DNA from: Quillaja saponaria
Taxonomy: Eukaryota; Streptophyta; Magnoliopsida; Fabales; Quillajaceae
Direction of reading: 5' to 3'
DNA: 64,000 bases
NCBI GenBank assembly: GCA_029379385.1
Contig: CM055607.1
Location: 33,911,235 to 33,975,234, forward strand
The notes under the pieces are model-generated. The model saw only the letters and a program-made list of their open reading frames with translations, was not told the DNA's origin and made no database searches. Every line of letters begins with the position of its first letter. Position 1 is the stretch's first letter. Below, piece by piece: positions 41,905 through 54,605 of this stretch. The position numbers and the translations under genes are program-made.

Positions 41905-42863
41905 CGTTCTCTGTAATCAAACAAAATAAAAAATTTCATTTCTTTTCCCACTGAACCATGTAGCCATATTTTATTTTTCTCAATTGAAAGTAATTAGCAT
42001 CAATCAATCAAAATATTACTTTTACTGAAATATGTAGATATATTTTAGTATAGAAAAAATTATTCTATAGATTCAATTAAATTATGTCTCGTTACTTGGA
42101 TATAGTAATCCTTTTCATCTCCCTTTCTCATGATAGAAAAAATTACATGTACAAAATCTATTATAAAGATCATAATTTTTGTAGTAATGTTGAATTGTAA
42201 AACATTTCCAATGTGTTAAAGTTTAGTTCCAGTGTGTGGTTTTGCGTAGTTTACAGAGAGTAAAAAAGAAAAGTGAAAACAATGATGCAAGATTCTTAGT
42301 TAAAGTTATTGATTTTTATTTTTTTTATAATGATTTTTTTATATATACTGATTTTCTGTTCATGGGTAATTTTTAACATAACCAAACAAAAACTTCTTAC
42401 CTACCTGCAAATTATAGGCAACATAAGGTACCTAATGTCCATATTTGGGTTCTTAAGTCACGGATGGATAAAGTTTTCCCTTAAGCAATACAAAAAAGGA
42501 AACATAATTTGCTCCAAATTTTATGGATCACGCGTTACAAAATAGTTTGGCGTAGTTACAAGATGCAGGGCTGAATATCAGACTAGCACTAGAACTACAA
42601 CTAAATATGGAACTCCCACGACAGATACTACTAGGAAAAATCTCAATTTCTAATGAGTGAACTAGTTCAACTGACTCCACAAAAAGGAAGGATGTTAGCA
42701 GGAACTACAGCAACTCCGCCATTCTCTTTCAGATAATCATATAGAACTTAAAACCAACAAAATAGATGCACGATACTGATTACAGGAATTCTGCAAGAAA
42801 AAATGAAATCTTTGCAACAGGATGGATAACCAATATGTAATCAAGAGCACTGTAATAAGATGC
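41905..42863. other. Spacer with the VPS51 3' UTR
   Basis: AT-rich sequence upstream of tRNA-His, then the expected 3' UTR of VPS51 before 42864. No other gene seen. Confidence 0.45.
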
Positions 42864-45800
42864 TCAAGGAGACATTGGATTTTGTTCCCTTGTTTTTGCC
42901 ATTTTTGCTTGTACAAGTTTGTCCAAGATGGGGGGCTCCAGAGCGATGGGGTCAAGGCAGCGCTCTGCTGCAGCAACAATCACCTGTTTAACAAAACCAA
43001 TGGAAAATATAGAGCAACAACAAAACATCAGTAGGAAAGAAGAGCAAGACTTTCACCATCAACAATTACATAATGTGGATATTTAATTCACACAAACATA
43101 AATTATCTCTAAGCTAGAAGTTATAGGATAAGGAAATCTCCATTGCAGAGTTGGACATTTTTTATAACCTCATCAAGCAAAAAGTCCACAGCAGCTTCAT
43201 CTTCAACAACATCCCTCAAAGGAGTCCTTAGGAACTGAATATCCACTTGAATTTGCTGGAATCCGCTTCTGTTAAAAGTCTGGAGTCGAACAAATTCTTG
43301 CAAACTTTTAAGGCACAATTTAACTATGGTTGTAACAACTGACTCCTGCATTACAAGCCAGCCAGTCCTCATAAAACTCTTCCCATGAAAGCAGTTCTTT
43401 CAGAATAAATATATTAGTTACTGAATACCTGTGTATATTCTACTTTTGTAAATATTTCAACTTTCTGCTTAAACAATTTTGCTAGATGGGTTTCCAGAAG
43501 CTGGCTCCTAGCCCTCTGAGTACTTGACCTACTCAATTTCTCCTCTCGTAATGGATTGCTCCTTGATGAGACTGTGCTTCCATTGCTGTCAGTCCTTCGA
43601 TGCTTACGTAGACCGTGAGGCAAAATCTGATTTACTTCTTTTGCTATTGCTTCAAGCTGGAAAAGGATGATAACAGAAACTTTAACTTTAACTTTTTTGT
43701 TATACCATCCCACGAAAAAAGGAGATATTTGGTATTAACTAGTCCATGCAAAACCAATATTGCAGTCAGCCTAATTACAGGTTCCAAGATGGAAAAAAAT
43801 AATCATTCAGTACAACAACCAAATCATTGGATAAAAGATTTAATTACGGAGGTACCAACCTCTTGGAGAAATAGGTCAACGAACATATGAACTTCCCTGG
43901 GCTCCTTATGCTGTGCAAAGCAAAGACAAAACAACTTCAGAATAAACTCTTTCCAAATCTCAGTACTATCTAGAACTAATGGGTGAAAAAGAAAAGGCAT
44001 ACATCAAACTTACCTTGACCCAATTTGGTGTGGTCAACCTCTTCTTCAGAAGTAGTGATATCCTCTGAGTTCTCATACTTATGTACTGAAAGAATATAAC
44101 ACAGGCATCTCGCAATGATAAGCTAGAGGATACAGATATTAAAATGGTCCAAGGACCTTTATAAGTAGAGAAATTAATTCGAAGGTAAAGGAAATATTCC
44201 ACTTGCACATTATGATAAATGATGTCACAACTATAAAATTGTAAGTGTGCTTTGAACAAAACCAGAAACATAACATACCACATTCCAAATTGTAAGTGGA
44301 GTTGGATTGCATACAAACTTTAGATAAGACCACATTGTTATTATTTCTCAAGGGACCCTTTTTTCTTTTTTAATGATAATTGTAAACACTGAAAAGCAGC
44401 AAGAACACCAAGCATTACACAGAGGCAAAAAGAACAAGATGAAGGGGTAGGGAGTCAGAGAAAGAGAACGGTAAATAATATAACACCACATACTAATAGG
44501 AATCTACTGTAAGAAAACAAGATGAAGATCAAAATCATACAAGGTGCAGAAAACTTTCACCAGCTGATCGAAAAGTTCGACAAATTTCCCCAGGAACAAA
44601 GGCAGGTCCATATTCATAACCTCTAACACCGCCACCAGAAAAAGAAGCTGCTATTTCCTGAAATTTAGAAGATACAACTTCATTACCTACCCCTGAGAAC
44701 ATGAAAGGAAAGATAACAATAGCAGATGATGCTTTTCCAGGAATGTAGCATTATCTATCACGTGGGTCCTTGCCTCAGTGATTCTTGGGATAGCAGTTTG
44801 TTCAATGAAAACAGAAAGTTGTGCTAGCACCAAGACAAGGCCAGCAAAAGCTCTGTCAGCTTGAGCTCCCTCTGTCAAACCTTGATCTTGACTGCCTTGA
44901 CAACTGTTTCTTCCAGAAATCAAGAGGAACTGATCCTCAAGTTGCTGTGAAGAAGTCTTGAAATCCTTCCTGCACCCAATTAATAATTGAGTCTCTTAGA
45001 CTGACTAGCAAACCCAAGCTGTCTTCAAGAATTTGCTGGAAGTCCTGAAATGAACACCCAGAAACGGGACTTAAAAGAAGCAGCATGGGCATAAATACAA
45101 GGAAAACTTAAAGAAATTAAGCCCAAAAGAATAATAAAAGTGAAATGACACTTATGACAGAACTCATGCAAAATGCTTACCAGCAAGATATTCATGCTTC
45201 TTTGGAGAACTGCCTTTTTGCTAGACTCTAGGGCAACCTCCAAAGAATACTCCTCTACTCCATCCTTTTTCCGCAAGGAATCTGCGGGTTCAAAAAAAAA
45301 AAAAAAAGAACTCAGATTAACGCCTCCTAATTGAACTCATAAAAACATCCTTAGATATTATTAAAGAGTGGGTATTCAACCCACTCCTTTTTAGTAACTC
45401 AATTCCAGTAAACATAAAGTAACCAGCAACTTCTACTAACACAAGGGTTTCTGACAACAAATGATGTTTCATTTGGCCTCTCCATTAATAAACAGCAAAC
45501 TTGTCCAGAATATACAGTCTGAGCTTTTAACTATATATATATATATGGGGGCTGTTAACACACACACAAGTGTGTGGATCTTAACATTGTCCACTTTTTC
45601 ATGTGGACAAAAAACTCATATTCATCTCTTAGTTAAACTTGAAATAGAAGGTTATATTTGTCATTTACAAAAAGTTAGAAACCCTTTCCCAATAAGATTC
45701 TTTTTCCTTCCTGAAACCGAACTCTCCTTCCCATTTTCTCTCTATCTCTCCCTCCTCTCGTCAAACGAGAAACCAAGAACCTCCATGCTCAGTGAACAAT

Positions 45801-48800
45801 TATTCTCAAGCAATCTTGTATTTCTAGTATTTTTTTTATTTTTTTTTCCTTCATAAAATTGACTGTCTTTTTCAGAGATCATCTGGAATGTAAGAGTCAT
45901 GGATGACAGATTTAGAGACCAATGGTAAGAATCTGAATTTGCACAAATTTAGACCATGAATCTGTACCTGTTCCTTGAGATATGGAGTTTCAATGTTCCC
46001 CAATGATTTCGGATTAACGAAAAGGCCATTCTTTGACATGGTAGGACAAATGTCTTGCTTCCAATTCTTAAATATAGAAAGAAAAAAAATATGTTTAACA
46101 CTTAAATTGTGATGTTCAGTAATTCCATAGCCAGCTTTTTGGGTTGATTCATCCCAAGAAAGGGAAAGAATCCAGGTTCTTCTCACCATCAATGTAGATA
46201 TTTCACCTAGGTTCCAATTGCACTTAAGTGGAAGAAAGTGACATTTTATGGGTTATGGTTTGAGGGGAGAGCTAAAGAGAATGGGGGGAGAAGGGAGAGA
46301 GGGGTCTGGTTCGGAGGGATATCTAGAGAGCGTGGATCGTGAATTGGTTTCTAACTTTTTAATGAAATTACCAATATAGACTCATGCTTTCAGTTTGACT
46401 AAAAGTAAATATGGTTTTTTGTCCAATTGAAAGAGTGGACAATCCTTACTTCAACCTGCATTCGTGGAAGTTAGGATTTCCGTATATGTGTATATATATA
46501 TATACACATATCTTGTTTCTTTTATGGGGAGGAAGAGTGGATATTTCAAACCTCAAAACTGAAACTGTAAAATAAAAGATGTGATTGCATAACCATAAAA
46601 GAGACCTGAGATATCAGCGAGAAGATGAGAAAATGTACTGGCAACATACAGCTTGACTGCAACCTTGGCAGCCTGGAAACATTAAAAAAATATATATATC
46701 AGTATACTACAATCCATTTTTAAAACAGCATAAGAGTCTTTGATTCTGATACAATGATACAAAAGAATAGACATGGATAAAAGGAAAAATAAAATGTTCA
46801 TATTGTAATCACATTTTACTTCCAAAACTCAAAGGAGTACCTCAAGAGAATAGTTAGAAAGAGTAGCTTCATGTAAGACTTCATCCATCAGGAACACATC
46901 AGTCCATATAACTCCTGCATGTCGAGTCTAGTTGAGCATTTCAAGCAATTACATGTGTGAAAGGGGGACTGACTTTAAAACCAAGCATATATGTCAAAAT
47001 GTATCATCTATACTACTATAGAAAGAGAATTTCGATAATTTATTTTCTTTGGTGCAAGATGCAGTATATAATGTATGTCGCATGTAAATATAACCATGGA
47101 CTCAAGGAGGTGAACCACTTTTCTATAAGGTAATATACATTTCATACAAGATACAGGAATAAGAGGACTATGGAATATTGAGTTGGATGAGAGGACCTCC
47201 AAAGAGATAAACCAACACCTCATATGAGTCTACAGTCTATATTTAAATGAGACAAAATCAATTATGAATAACTTTAAAACACAGAGATTAACCATACAAA
47301 TATTTTTCATTAAGATGCAGAAAGGTTTGATTAATGGATGAAGGTTTTAATTTTAGAATATGTAAATTGAAACAACTAGTTTGTGTTTAAGGCTTAGTTG
47401 AGTTGAGTACATTTAAATATATTACATTAGCATGCTAAAAGCATCACTAGCAAGGACTGGCATAACTTATTCAATTCACAAAATAAAACTTTGTTTGAAT
47501 ACTAAGAAGTAAGAAATAAAGTTGGAAAAATTAATTCTGTTCCAACCAGTTATGTGAAAAGCTAGTACACAAATTTAGGATACAGAAGCCATGACGTAAA
47601 GAAAGAAGAAGTGTTAGCAGATCCATACTACTTACGAAGAACAGTAAGTAGATCCGCCGAAGAAATCCGCTTCTTTACATGTTGCTCTACAATTTCAAAG
47701 TGCCTAAAAAGAAAATACAAGAAGAAGTGTCAGCAGAAACATACTACTTATGGTGAACACTCACTAGATCTGCTGCAGAAATCTGTTTCTTTACAAGTTG
47801 CTCTATAGTTTCAAAGTGCCTAAAAAGAAAAGACATGCACATAACTTGAGCTCACTGCTACAATGCTTTTACATATTTTAACTAATCAGAAAGAATCGTG
47901 AGAGGACACTATAAACAAATTGGTGTAGAAGATAATCTTACTTGGTAACCAAGTCTTCAGCAAGTTTAACCAGTTGCTTTTCTGAATCAGGAAATATTAC
48001 TCGATAAGCACGAATTGCCTCCACAAACTCACGAACAGAAGCCTATATTTAGGAAGTGAAATTCAATAAACTAATAATATATGAAATAACAGTACAAAAG
48101 AGAGGTAATCCATCATAAAATATACAAATGAATAAAATAAAGCAAACAACATGCAGGCAATATTTTTAAATGAATTGGAAAAAGTAATATTGAGCTGTCA
48201 CTAGTAACTATTGCTGCCTATAGTCTCTTGGATAATACTTTCACTTCATCAGCAACAAAAATAAATTAAATTCACGGTTTCCAAATATCAACCATTAATA
48301 TGAGAAATTAAGTCTTCTTTTGACACATCAATCTTCTTTTTTGATAAGTAAAAAGTTCAATAAAACACCGTCAAATTCAATTTTTTCTTTTTTCTAGCCT
48401 AGTTCTTTCCCATACAACTAGTTGATCTTAAACCCAGTTTTCCTATTGTGCAGTTATCTATCTTCGCGTAAATTGATTTCCTAAACCAATCTTGCATTTT
48501 GTCCTCAACCAGCAATACATCCAACTTGACACAAATGCATCCACATCAGTCATATTACACATATTCTGTTAGATATCCATCTCAAAGTATCATCTGAGCT
48601 ACACACCTATGTTTCCTGGTACATAGATTGATATGGTACGAGGAACGGGAACCAGAACGTGGAATGCTACTTACCCGGAATGTGGTACGATGAGGGTAGG
48701 CTTTCAGATCAATTAGTGGGAACGAATTACATTGATCCAAAATAAAGAACTGTTTTTAGGATCGCACATGTGATAATTTCTTTTATAAATATATACTATT

Positions 48801-51800
48801 ATTATTAATACTTTCTTAGATAATTAGACATACCAACTAAAGCATTTTTATATCTCCTACACCAATTTTACATTTATCTAATTTTTTTCAATGGCCCAAG
48901 TAATTTTTTTATTTTTTTTGGTCGAATTACGTTTTTCATTTCTCTTCTACTGCATTCTCTAAGTTTATGATCGTAACGACTGGAACACTAAAAGTGTTGT
49001 TCCAAATCGATAATGATCCTCATTTCGGATCAAACATTTCAATTTGAGAATCGCTACCTAAGTAGCTGGTAACAGAGCTACACAAATAATTTTTGATTTT
49101 GTTTGTGACAATAGATGACCACATAAATATCACATAAAAAGTTTTTCCTTTCTCTTTCTTTTAAGTTGAAAAAAATATATATACATTTGCGGGAGAGAGA
49201 GGACATCTACTGGAGGCTCTTCCTTAATAAGCCCAAAATTTCTAGAAATCACCCATAAATAAACCCTAAAAATAAGATTCTGGATTCCTTAAAGTCAACC
49301 AGATGTTCATATTCAAAATCTTCTCACATCGTCCAAAAATATTCTCCCTAGGCCTAAACAACAGCCAGACCAGAATAACATTCAAATAAAAATAAAACTT
49401 ATATGGTAAACTAGTTACATTTTTCCTCCACCTTAGAATGAATGAAACCAAAAACACTTAAGCAGTTCCAAATTCTTCCTAGGGAAAGAAAAGAGGGTTG
49501 GAAAAAAAAAAAAAAAAAAAAACACTTTGTCTAGTCAAGTTTTCGAGTGTTCTCTGAAGAAAAGATATCCGAGTTAGCGCGTCATACATATCATATTGTT
49601 CTCCTTCATAAATTTCAATCATAGGGATGCATATTCAAACCAAGGTAACAGAGCAAGCTATGTTGTTCCCCTAAGTCCAGTTCTACATCCTAATCAACCA
49701 AAGATGAAAAGCCATAGCTAGCAACAACATCAAAAGAATACAAAGAAAATGCAATAGTGATGCCAGTTACCTCATGGTCAGAGGTATAATCAGAAGAATC
49801 CACTGAAGCATTCGTTAATTCTTCAGGTTTAAGTGGAAGGTCTGAAAGAGATTGTTCGAGCTTCTCGAGTAGTTTTGCCTTTAAGCTTTCCACCTGCCAA
49901 AATATGCAGAAACTGTCACCATATTATACCTCTTGATGCATATGAAGAATACCTAATAAATATATTACTATTTCTCTTAGAGACTTGAACAATGATTTAG
50001 AGAGCGAAATGAACAAGAAAACAGATGCTTGAAAGAAAAGAAATAACGAATTTCTTATATTTCTTATATTCTTCTGCTGTAGGCTATACAGGCAACTATT
50101 GTGATTTACTTTTATGCTTGATAGCGTTAGGAAGTTTATGTTTATAATTCTTATATTCTTCTGCTGTAGCCTATACAGGCAACTATTGCAATTTACTTTT
50201 ATGCCTGATAGCCTTAGGAAGTTTCTGTCTTATTTTTATATTAATTTCTCAAGCTTTGAGTCTTGAGGATATTATAATGTTCTCAGCCGAAACATGTTGC
50301 TTGGGTCTAAAACTGGAAAGAAAAACTTTTGACAGAAGTTCAGTACAAACCGGAAAGTCCAACTGTTTAAGCAGTACTGCAGCCTCAGCTCTTGTGTGTA
50401 TGGATTCAGAGTCTGCAAACAGCTTCCCCTGCTCAGAGAAATAATTCCAAATCATGATCAAAAGTTTACAAACGACCATAAGCTAGTTATTCAACAGAAT
50501 TTCACTATTTGATTTATTTAATCTTACTCTAAGCAAATTTACTGCACTTCTAAGGCTCAACTAACTATGAAGTGTAGACATTACACATACCTAATATTCC
50601 GCTTGAGAGAGAGGACTATAGTAATGAGGATAATATCTTGATTTTCTTTCAATGTACTTCTATGTTAACATATTATTATATGCTCTAAGCATACCAACAA
50701 CAAAAAAAAGAAAAAAAAACCTAGGACTAATGTGTGTACTTCAGATTTAAGCATAATTTGGAAACTGGCATATACATAAACAAAAAATCATATATTGGGA
50801 GTATCAACATTTCAGATACATGTAACAAGAGTGTGCTCAAAATATGGAGCAACATATAGTTAAATTGGAAAGGAGGAGATAAAAATAACTCAACATACAA
50901 ACAATGAGTAAATGACTACCATATACTTTAATACTGACCAAGGAAAATCAAAGAAATGTTAGAACGGCCATTAATTAGAAGAAAAACTCCACGAATCTTA
51001 GGGTTAAATGTTGGCCGAAGTCAAGGGCTTGACTTAGTATGAGATGAAAGAAACTATACCTGCAAGTTCCTTATGATTATAGCTACTGCTTCTTCGGATG
51101 CGCGCTTACAATCCTGGAATGATGAGTCTCCATATGCCTAGTAAAGTAAAAAATAAAAAGTACATCTCATTTGTGAAGTATAGAATCTTAAAGTGAATAA
51201 AATACAATGCTAAATGAGAAAAAGGAAACTAGCTGTGAGATTGACCCTAATAATTTAACCACCATTTCAGACAATAAACAACCTTAAAAATCGGCATTGC
51301 TCCAGTGTAGAACCTAACAGCATCGGCATAGGCCTCTGACTTTATGCACTTTCCAAGTCTAGCTGGTAGATCGTATATGAACTGCTCTAGCACAAATGTG
51401 AAGAAAGTGTAACTCACATAGACAAAGACCAAATTTTGAAGATAACAAAACTTTAAGACAACTAAAAATCTGTTCTAACCAAACAACCAAGACAACTTTT
51501 CCTTCAGAGACCATTTAAACATTAGAACATGAATCTTGCATCAATCAGTAATAATAATTTTTTTTCCTAAAAAGAATATCAAACTGTAATATTATGCAAT
51601 CATTTCTTTCAGTTAACTCATTGTTACATCAATTGACATGGCATACCCCGAATCACTTGCAGGTAGCACTTTTCAATCTAATTTTATGACGTAGATACTA
51701 GTAGTTAATTATTTCCATTTGTCCTTGCCATACAATTAGTCCTTAGATCATAGACTTGGATTGGGAAGGAGCAGAAGCACAAGAGTGAAACCACAAAGTT

Positions 51801-52810
51801 CAGCAGCCAACGAAGCAGTGCAGCCAGCATAGACTATAAATGCTTAAGTACCTGAACTTTACGGAGGAGATTGCGGGTGCGATGCAGTTTCTCTACATGT
51901 TCTCTCTTTTCAAAGAGAGAAGAGTTAACACTGTCACTCCTTGATTGCACGGACATGATCTGCATTGTTGAAGTACATAAGATTCATACCACATTATTCT
52001 TTCTTTCCATTCCTCAATAAAAAAAACACCATTTAAGCTTTTAGAGGGAAAATACACACACTCACACCTTATCAAGAAGCTGCTCCATATTTCCCTCCAT
52101 GCCTACAATATTACTTTTCATCCTGTTTGAAAAATAATGTGTTATCGGTATTTTTACAGAGGATAATGAAAGATAGTTCTTTCAAAAAGAACATTGATGA
52201 AACATGACTAACTATGCCAACAAAATTCCAGTAACCAAATTCTGTAACGGTAACATAATGATAAGAGAAAATGGTACTTGATGTAGTATAACTTTTTATA
52301 ATAGAAAACATAAAATAAAACACCTAAATAAAAAGAATCTACCTCTTTATAGTATCCGTAGCACTAATGAACTTATTATAGTTCTCATAGACTAACATTT
52401 GCAGGTCAGTGTCCAGATTCTTTATTTCAGCTGCCATTTCTACATGCCTCTGAAGTAGCCCTTCCAAATTTGATTTATGTACCTACAAAAAAATATTCAA
52501 TGCGTAAATAAGAAACAATTCCCGCTTCAAAACCAACTCAACCTCGTACAAATTCTGTCGAATTTCTTCTTTCCACTACATCAAAGAGGATGACATCAAA
52601 TTCAATCATAACACACGTGGTCATAAGAAGTACCAGGAGATTCATGTATTGATCAGGATCGAAGGAGGTGGAGTTGATGGCATCAAGTGTAGCGTACGTA
52701 GAGGTGTTGTTTGAGTTGGAAGATATTGAAGGATCCGGAGCATAGAAACTCGATAGCAGATCTCTCATTCTCTTAGCTTTGTCGTCCAGTGGTGTATCGT
52801 CTGCCCCCAT
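42864..52810 (-). CDS. VPS51: VPS51 homologue (GARP/EARP tether subunit), with an apparent frameshift
   Basis: Twenty exons: 52810-52634, 52482-52343, 52122-52068, 51959-51852, 51381-51283, 51137-51060, 50428-50351, 49893-49771, 48042-47942, 47703-47636, 46914-46841, 46672-46606, 45281-45181, 45044-44774, 44657-44541, 44085-44014, 43910-43860, 43656-43429, 43345-43169, 42983-42864. The N-terminal part (MGADDTPLDDKAKRM, RMRDLLSSFY) is the conserved VPS51/COG1-like start, followed by coiled-coil-prone segments. Plant VPS51 (UNHINGED) with VPS52-54 tethers endosome-derived vesicles to the trans-Golgi network and affects vein pattern and vacuolar sorting. The total is 2305 nt, one more than a multiple of three: an extra A at about 44942-44943 shifts the frame in exon 14, giving TGA at 44939-44937 after 458 codons. 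Without it the product would be 767 aa, the normal length. Exon 14 also uses a GC donor. Confidence 0.9.
45547..46482. mobile_element. Long-armed inverted-repeat transposon in a VPS51 intron
   Basis: The left part (about 45547-45780) and right part (about 46230-46482) are inverted repeats of each other over some 200 bp or more. Shared blocks include ttgtccacttttt...tggacaaaaaac, a TTAGTTAAACTTGAAA-like block, aaaagttagaaacc, and pyrimidine-rich tails (tctccctcctc against tctctcccttctcc). The element is flanked by (TA)n tracts on both sides, so a target-site duplication cannot be told from microsatellite. It lies in the 1.3-kb intron 46605-45282. No transposase is encoded, and the open frames inside have no protein-like content. 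Orientation and superfamily are uncertain. Confidence 0.6.
47636..47819 (-). repeat. Tandem duplication of a VPS51 exon (period 116 bp)
   Basis: Exon 10 of VPS51 (47703-47636) is preceded in the gene by a second copy at 47819-47752, together with its intron borders (acceptor tttttag|gcactttga in both; following intron agtagtatg...tctgct.acacttcttctt in both). The 3' copy codes HFEIVEQHVKKRISSADLL and keeps its donor c|gtaagtag. In the 5' copy (HFETIEQLVKKQISAADLV) the donor GT has become AT (c|ataagtag). The 3' copy matches the family better and joins in frame on both sides, so I used it. Confidence 0.85.
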
Positions 52811-54364
52811 TTTTATTCAATCTTATATTCCAAAATAGCTCTTCCTTCGATTTGTGAATTCGATTAAGGAAGAAAAGGATGCGATTCTGGAAACCAAGTA
52901 GAAGGAGTTGGCTATGAGTTGGTTATGCCGGCATGTTTTCCCAGTTCTCTGGCTGGTACGAGCAAGACCGGTTTAGATGCAGTCGACAAAGAACGTTGGG
53001 TATGAGTGTGACAATGTACCGTAACGCTGTCGTTTGACCGCGACTGTCTAATGAGCAGTTTTGTCAGCTGCCCAAAATAAAACCTCAGTGATTATTTTAT
53101 TTGAAATCAATCATTTCAAATCTAATATTGACTACAAAAAATTAATGAAAATCTGGATTTGAGAAATTAAATTTTTAATTTAAAATATATTTTCTTAATT
53201 GTGTCTACTAAACAACTAAAAAGTTTATCAAAATGATTGTTCACTACCAATTTCATTTAAGAGGGTTTAAATTAAAATATAAAAAAACATATATGTTTTC
53301 ATTTTTTATAAATGATGTGATGGATTTTGAAGGATGGTATGGAAAGTCATGTCTAAAAGTAATGGGTAAACTAGACCTGGTCAAGCATAACTTTCAATAT
53401 TGTTAGATCAAGTTGGATTGAAACTCTATATTTATTGTAATCTACTGGTGTGAATTTGAAATAATATTTCATTATCAATGGGTTTGGAAGCTAAAAAAAT
53501 TTGTGGAATTCAATCATGAAATAAATTATATATTTTTTATATTTTAAATAAATGAAATAATTTAAAATTTAAATAAAATTCATTGAAAATCTATACTTCA
53601 TTCAATTTTGAATTCCAAATCTAATAAACTAAATTTTATTTTGTAAAATTTATTTGAGTTATATTATTATTTTACATTACCTCAATTTAGCTTCTTATTC
53701 TTAATATACATATATTTTCTAGTTAAATTGATAAAAATCATCACTACTTTATTTTACATGCTTACATAACTAATTTCAAATTTTTTTTTTAATATTTTTT
53801 TGTTAGTAAGAACTTTTTTTTATTTATTGAGCAATTACTAATTTCTCGTTTTTATATTTTAATTTAATATTTTTAAAATTGAGAGGTAGTATAAAAAATA
53901 ATTAATTGAAAATAAAATAAATTTTTTTTAATTAAATTATCTACTATTTTAATCATTTAGATTAGGAATTGTATCAATTTTTAACTCCACCTTTTGAAGT
54001 TTCAATTTTTGTTTTAGGCGAACCTTCTTAGAAACTAAAATTGCTTCAAACGATCGAGCTGTCGTCCCACAGCATGCCAGCTGTCCTCACGTTTTTCCCC
54101 CTTTTCTCAATAAAACCTAATTCCTAGACGCTTCATCGTCTTCTTATCCTTTTCACCCACATCTCATTCTTCTTTGCCTGCTCCTTCGCGTTTTTGTTCA
54201 GCTAAGTGTTTTCATCTCTCGCTCTGTCAAAACTTTCGTTGTTTTCTTAATCGTTGATTCCAAGATCTAGCTTTTTTTTGTGTCTGAAAATCTAGGGTTT
54301 TCGAATTGTGATTATAAATTCTCCATACTTGGTTTGGGAATATAGGCTTGTGTAAAACACCTCA
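52811..54364. other. Divergent promoter region between VPS51 and the bZIP gene
   Basis: The VPS51 promoter and leader lie on the left and the bZIP promoter and long leader on the right, head to head. The centre (53100-54000) is very AT-rich with no recognisable gene. The bZIP transcript probably starts near 54120-54200, in a CT-rich stretch. Confidence 0.45.
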
Positions 54365-54385
54365 ATGATTTCAGAATTTCTATGA
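54365..54385 (+). CDS. Short upstream ORF in the bZIP leader (6 codons)
   Basis: ATG at 54365 opens a six-codon frame (MISEFL) that stops at TGA 54383-54385, overlapping the first ATG of the next uORF by its last bases (ATGATG). Overlapping short uORFs are usual in leaders of S1-group bZIP genes, where they set how many ribosomes reach the sucrose-control uORF. Its use here is inferred. Confidence 0.55.
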   Translation: MISEFL

Positions 54386-54480
54386 TGTATCTTATGCGTC
54401 GAATTCGTTTTCTGCACTCTTTTTCCGTTGCCTTCCTGTACTGGTTCTATGTTTTCTCAGAATTAGTTTCAACTTCTTGA
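54382..54480 (+). CDS. Sucrose-control (SC) upstream ORF
   Basis: A 32-codon uORF, 126 bases upstream of the bZIP start, encodes the conserved SC-peptide core SFSVAFLYWFYVFS preceded by a basic stretch (MRRIRFLH). In S1-group bZIP mRNAs this peptide stalls ribosomes when sucrose is high and so lowers translation of the main frame. Possible starts are ATG 54382, 54385 and 54394; an in-frame stop lies upstream. Unlike the usual SC peptide, which ends at or right after the YVFS core, this one runs six residues further (ELVSTS). Confidence 0.88.
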   Translation: MMYLMRRIRFLHSFSVAFLYWFYVFSELVSTS

Positions 54481-54605
54481 TTTCATTTTCTTTGATTGAT
54501 TAGTATTCTAACAATTAAACCCTAGAATCGTATTTTTCATTAATTTTAATAAATACCCATTTAAATATATTATTCGATTAAGAAGCCCTTTTGATTAAAG
54601 AAGAA

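Noticed and set aside
43346..43396. A longer VPS51 exon using an acceptor at about 43397
   Set aside because: It stays open in frame and would add 17 residues, but the family join VEYTQ|ESVVTT supports the acceptor at 43346 (aatgcag|gagtca).
45461..45856. A 131-codon open frame on the plus strand
   Set aside because: It lies over the intronic inverted-repeat element and its translation is low-complexity (poly-pyrimidine derived Phe/Ser/Leu/Pro). No protein family features.
47752..47819. The 5' duplicate exon of VPS51 as the coding exon
   Set aside because: Its donor is AT instead of GT and its residues fit the family less well than the 3' copy.
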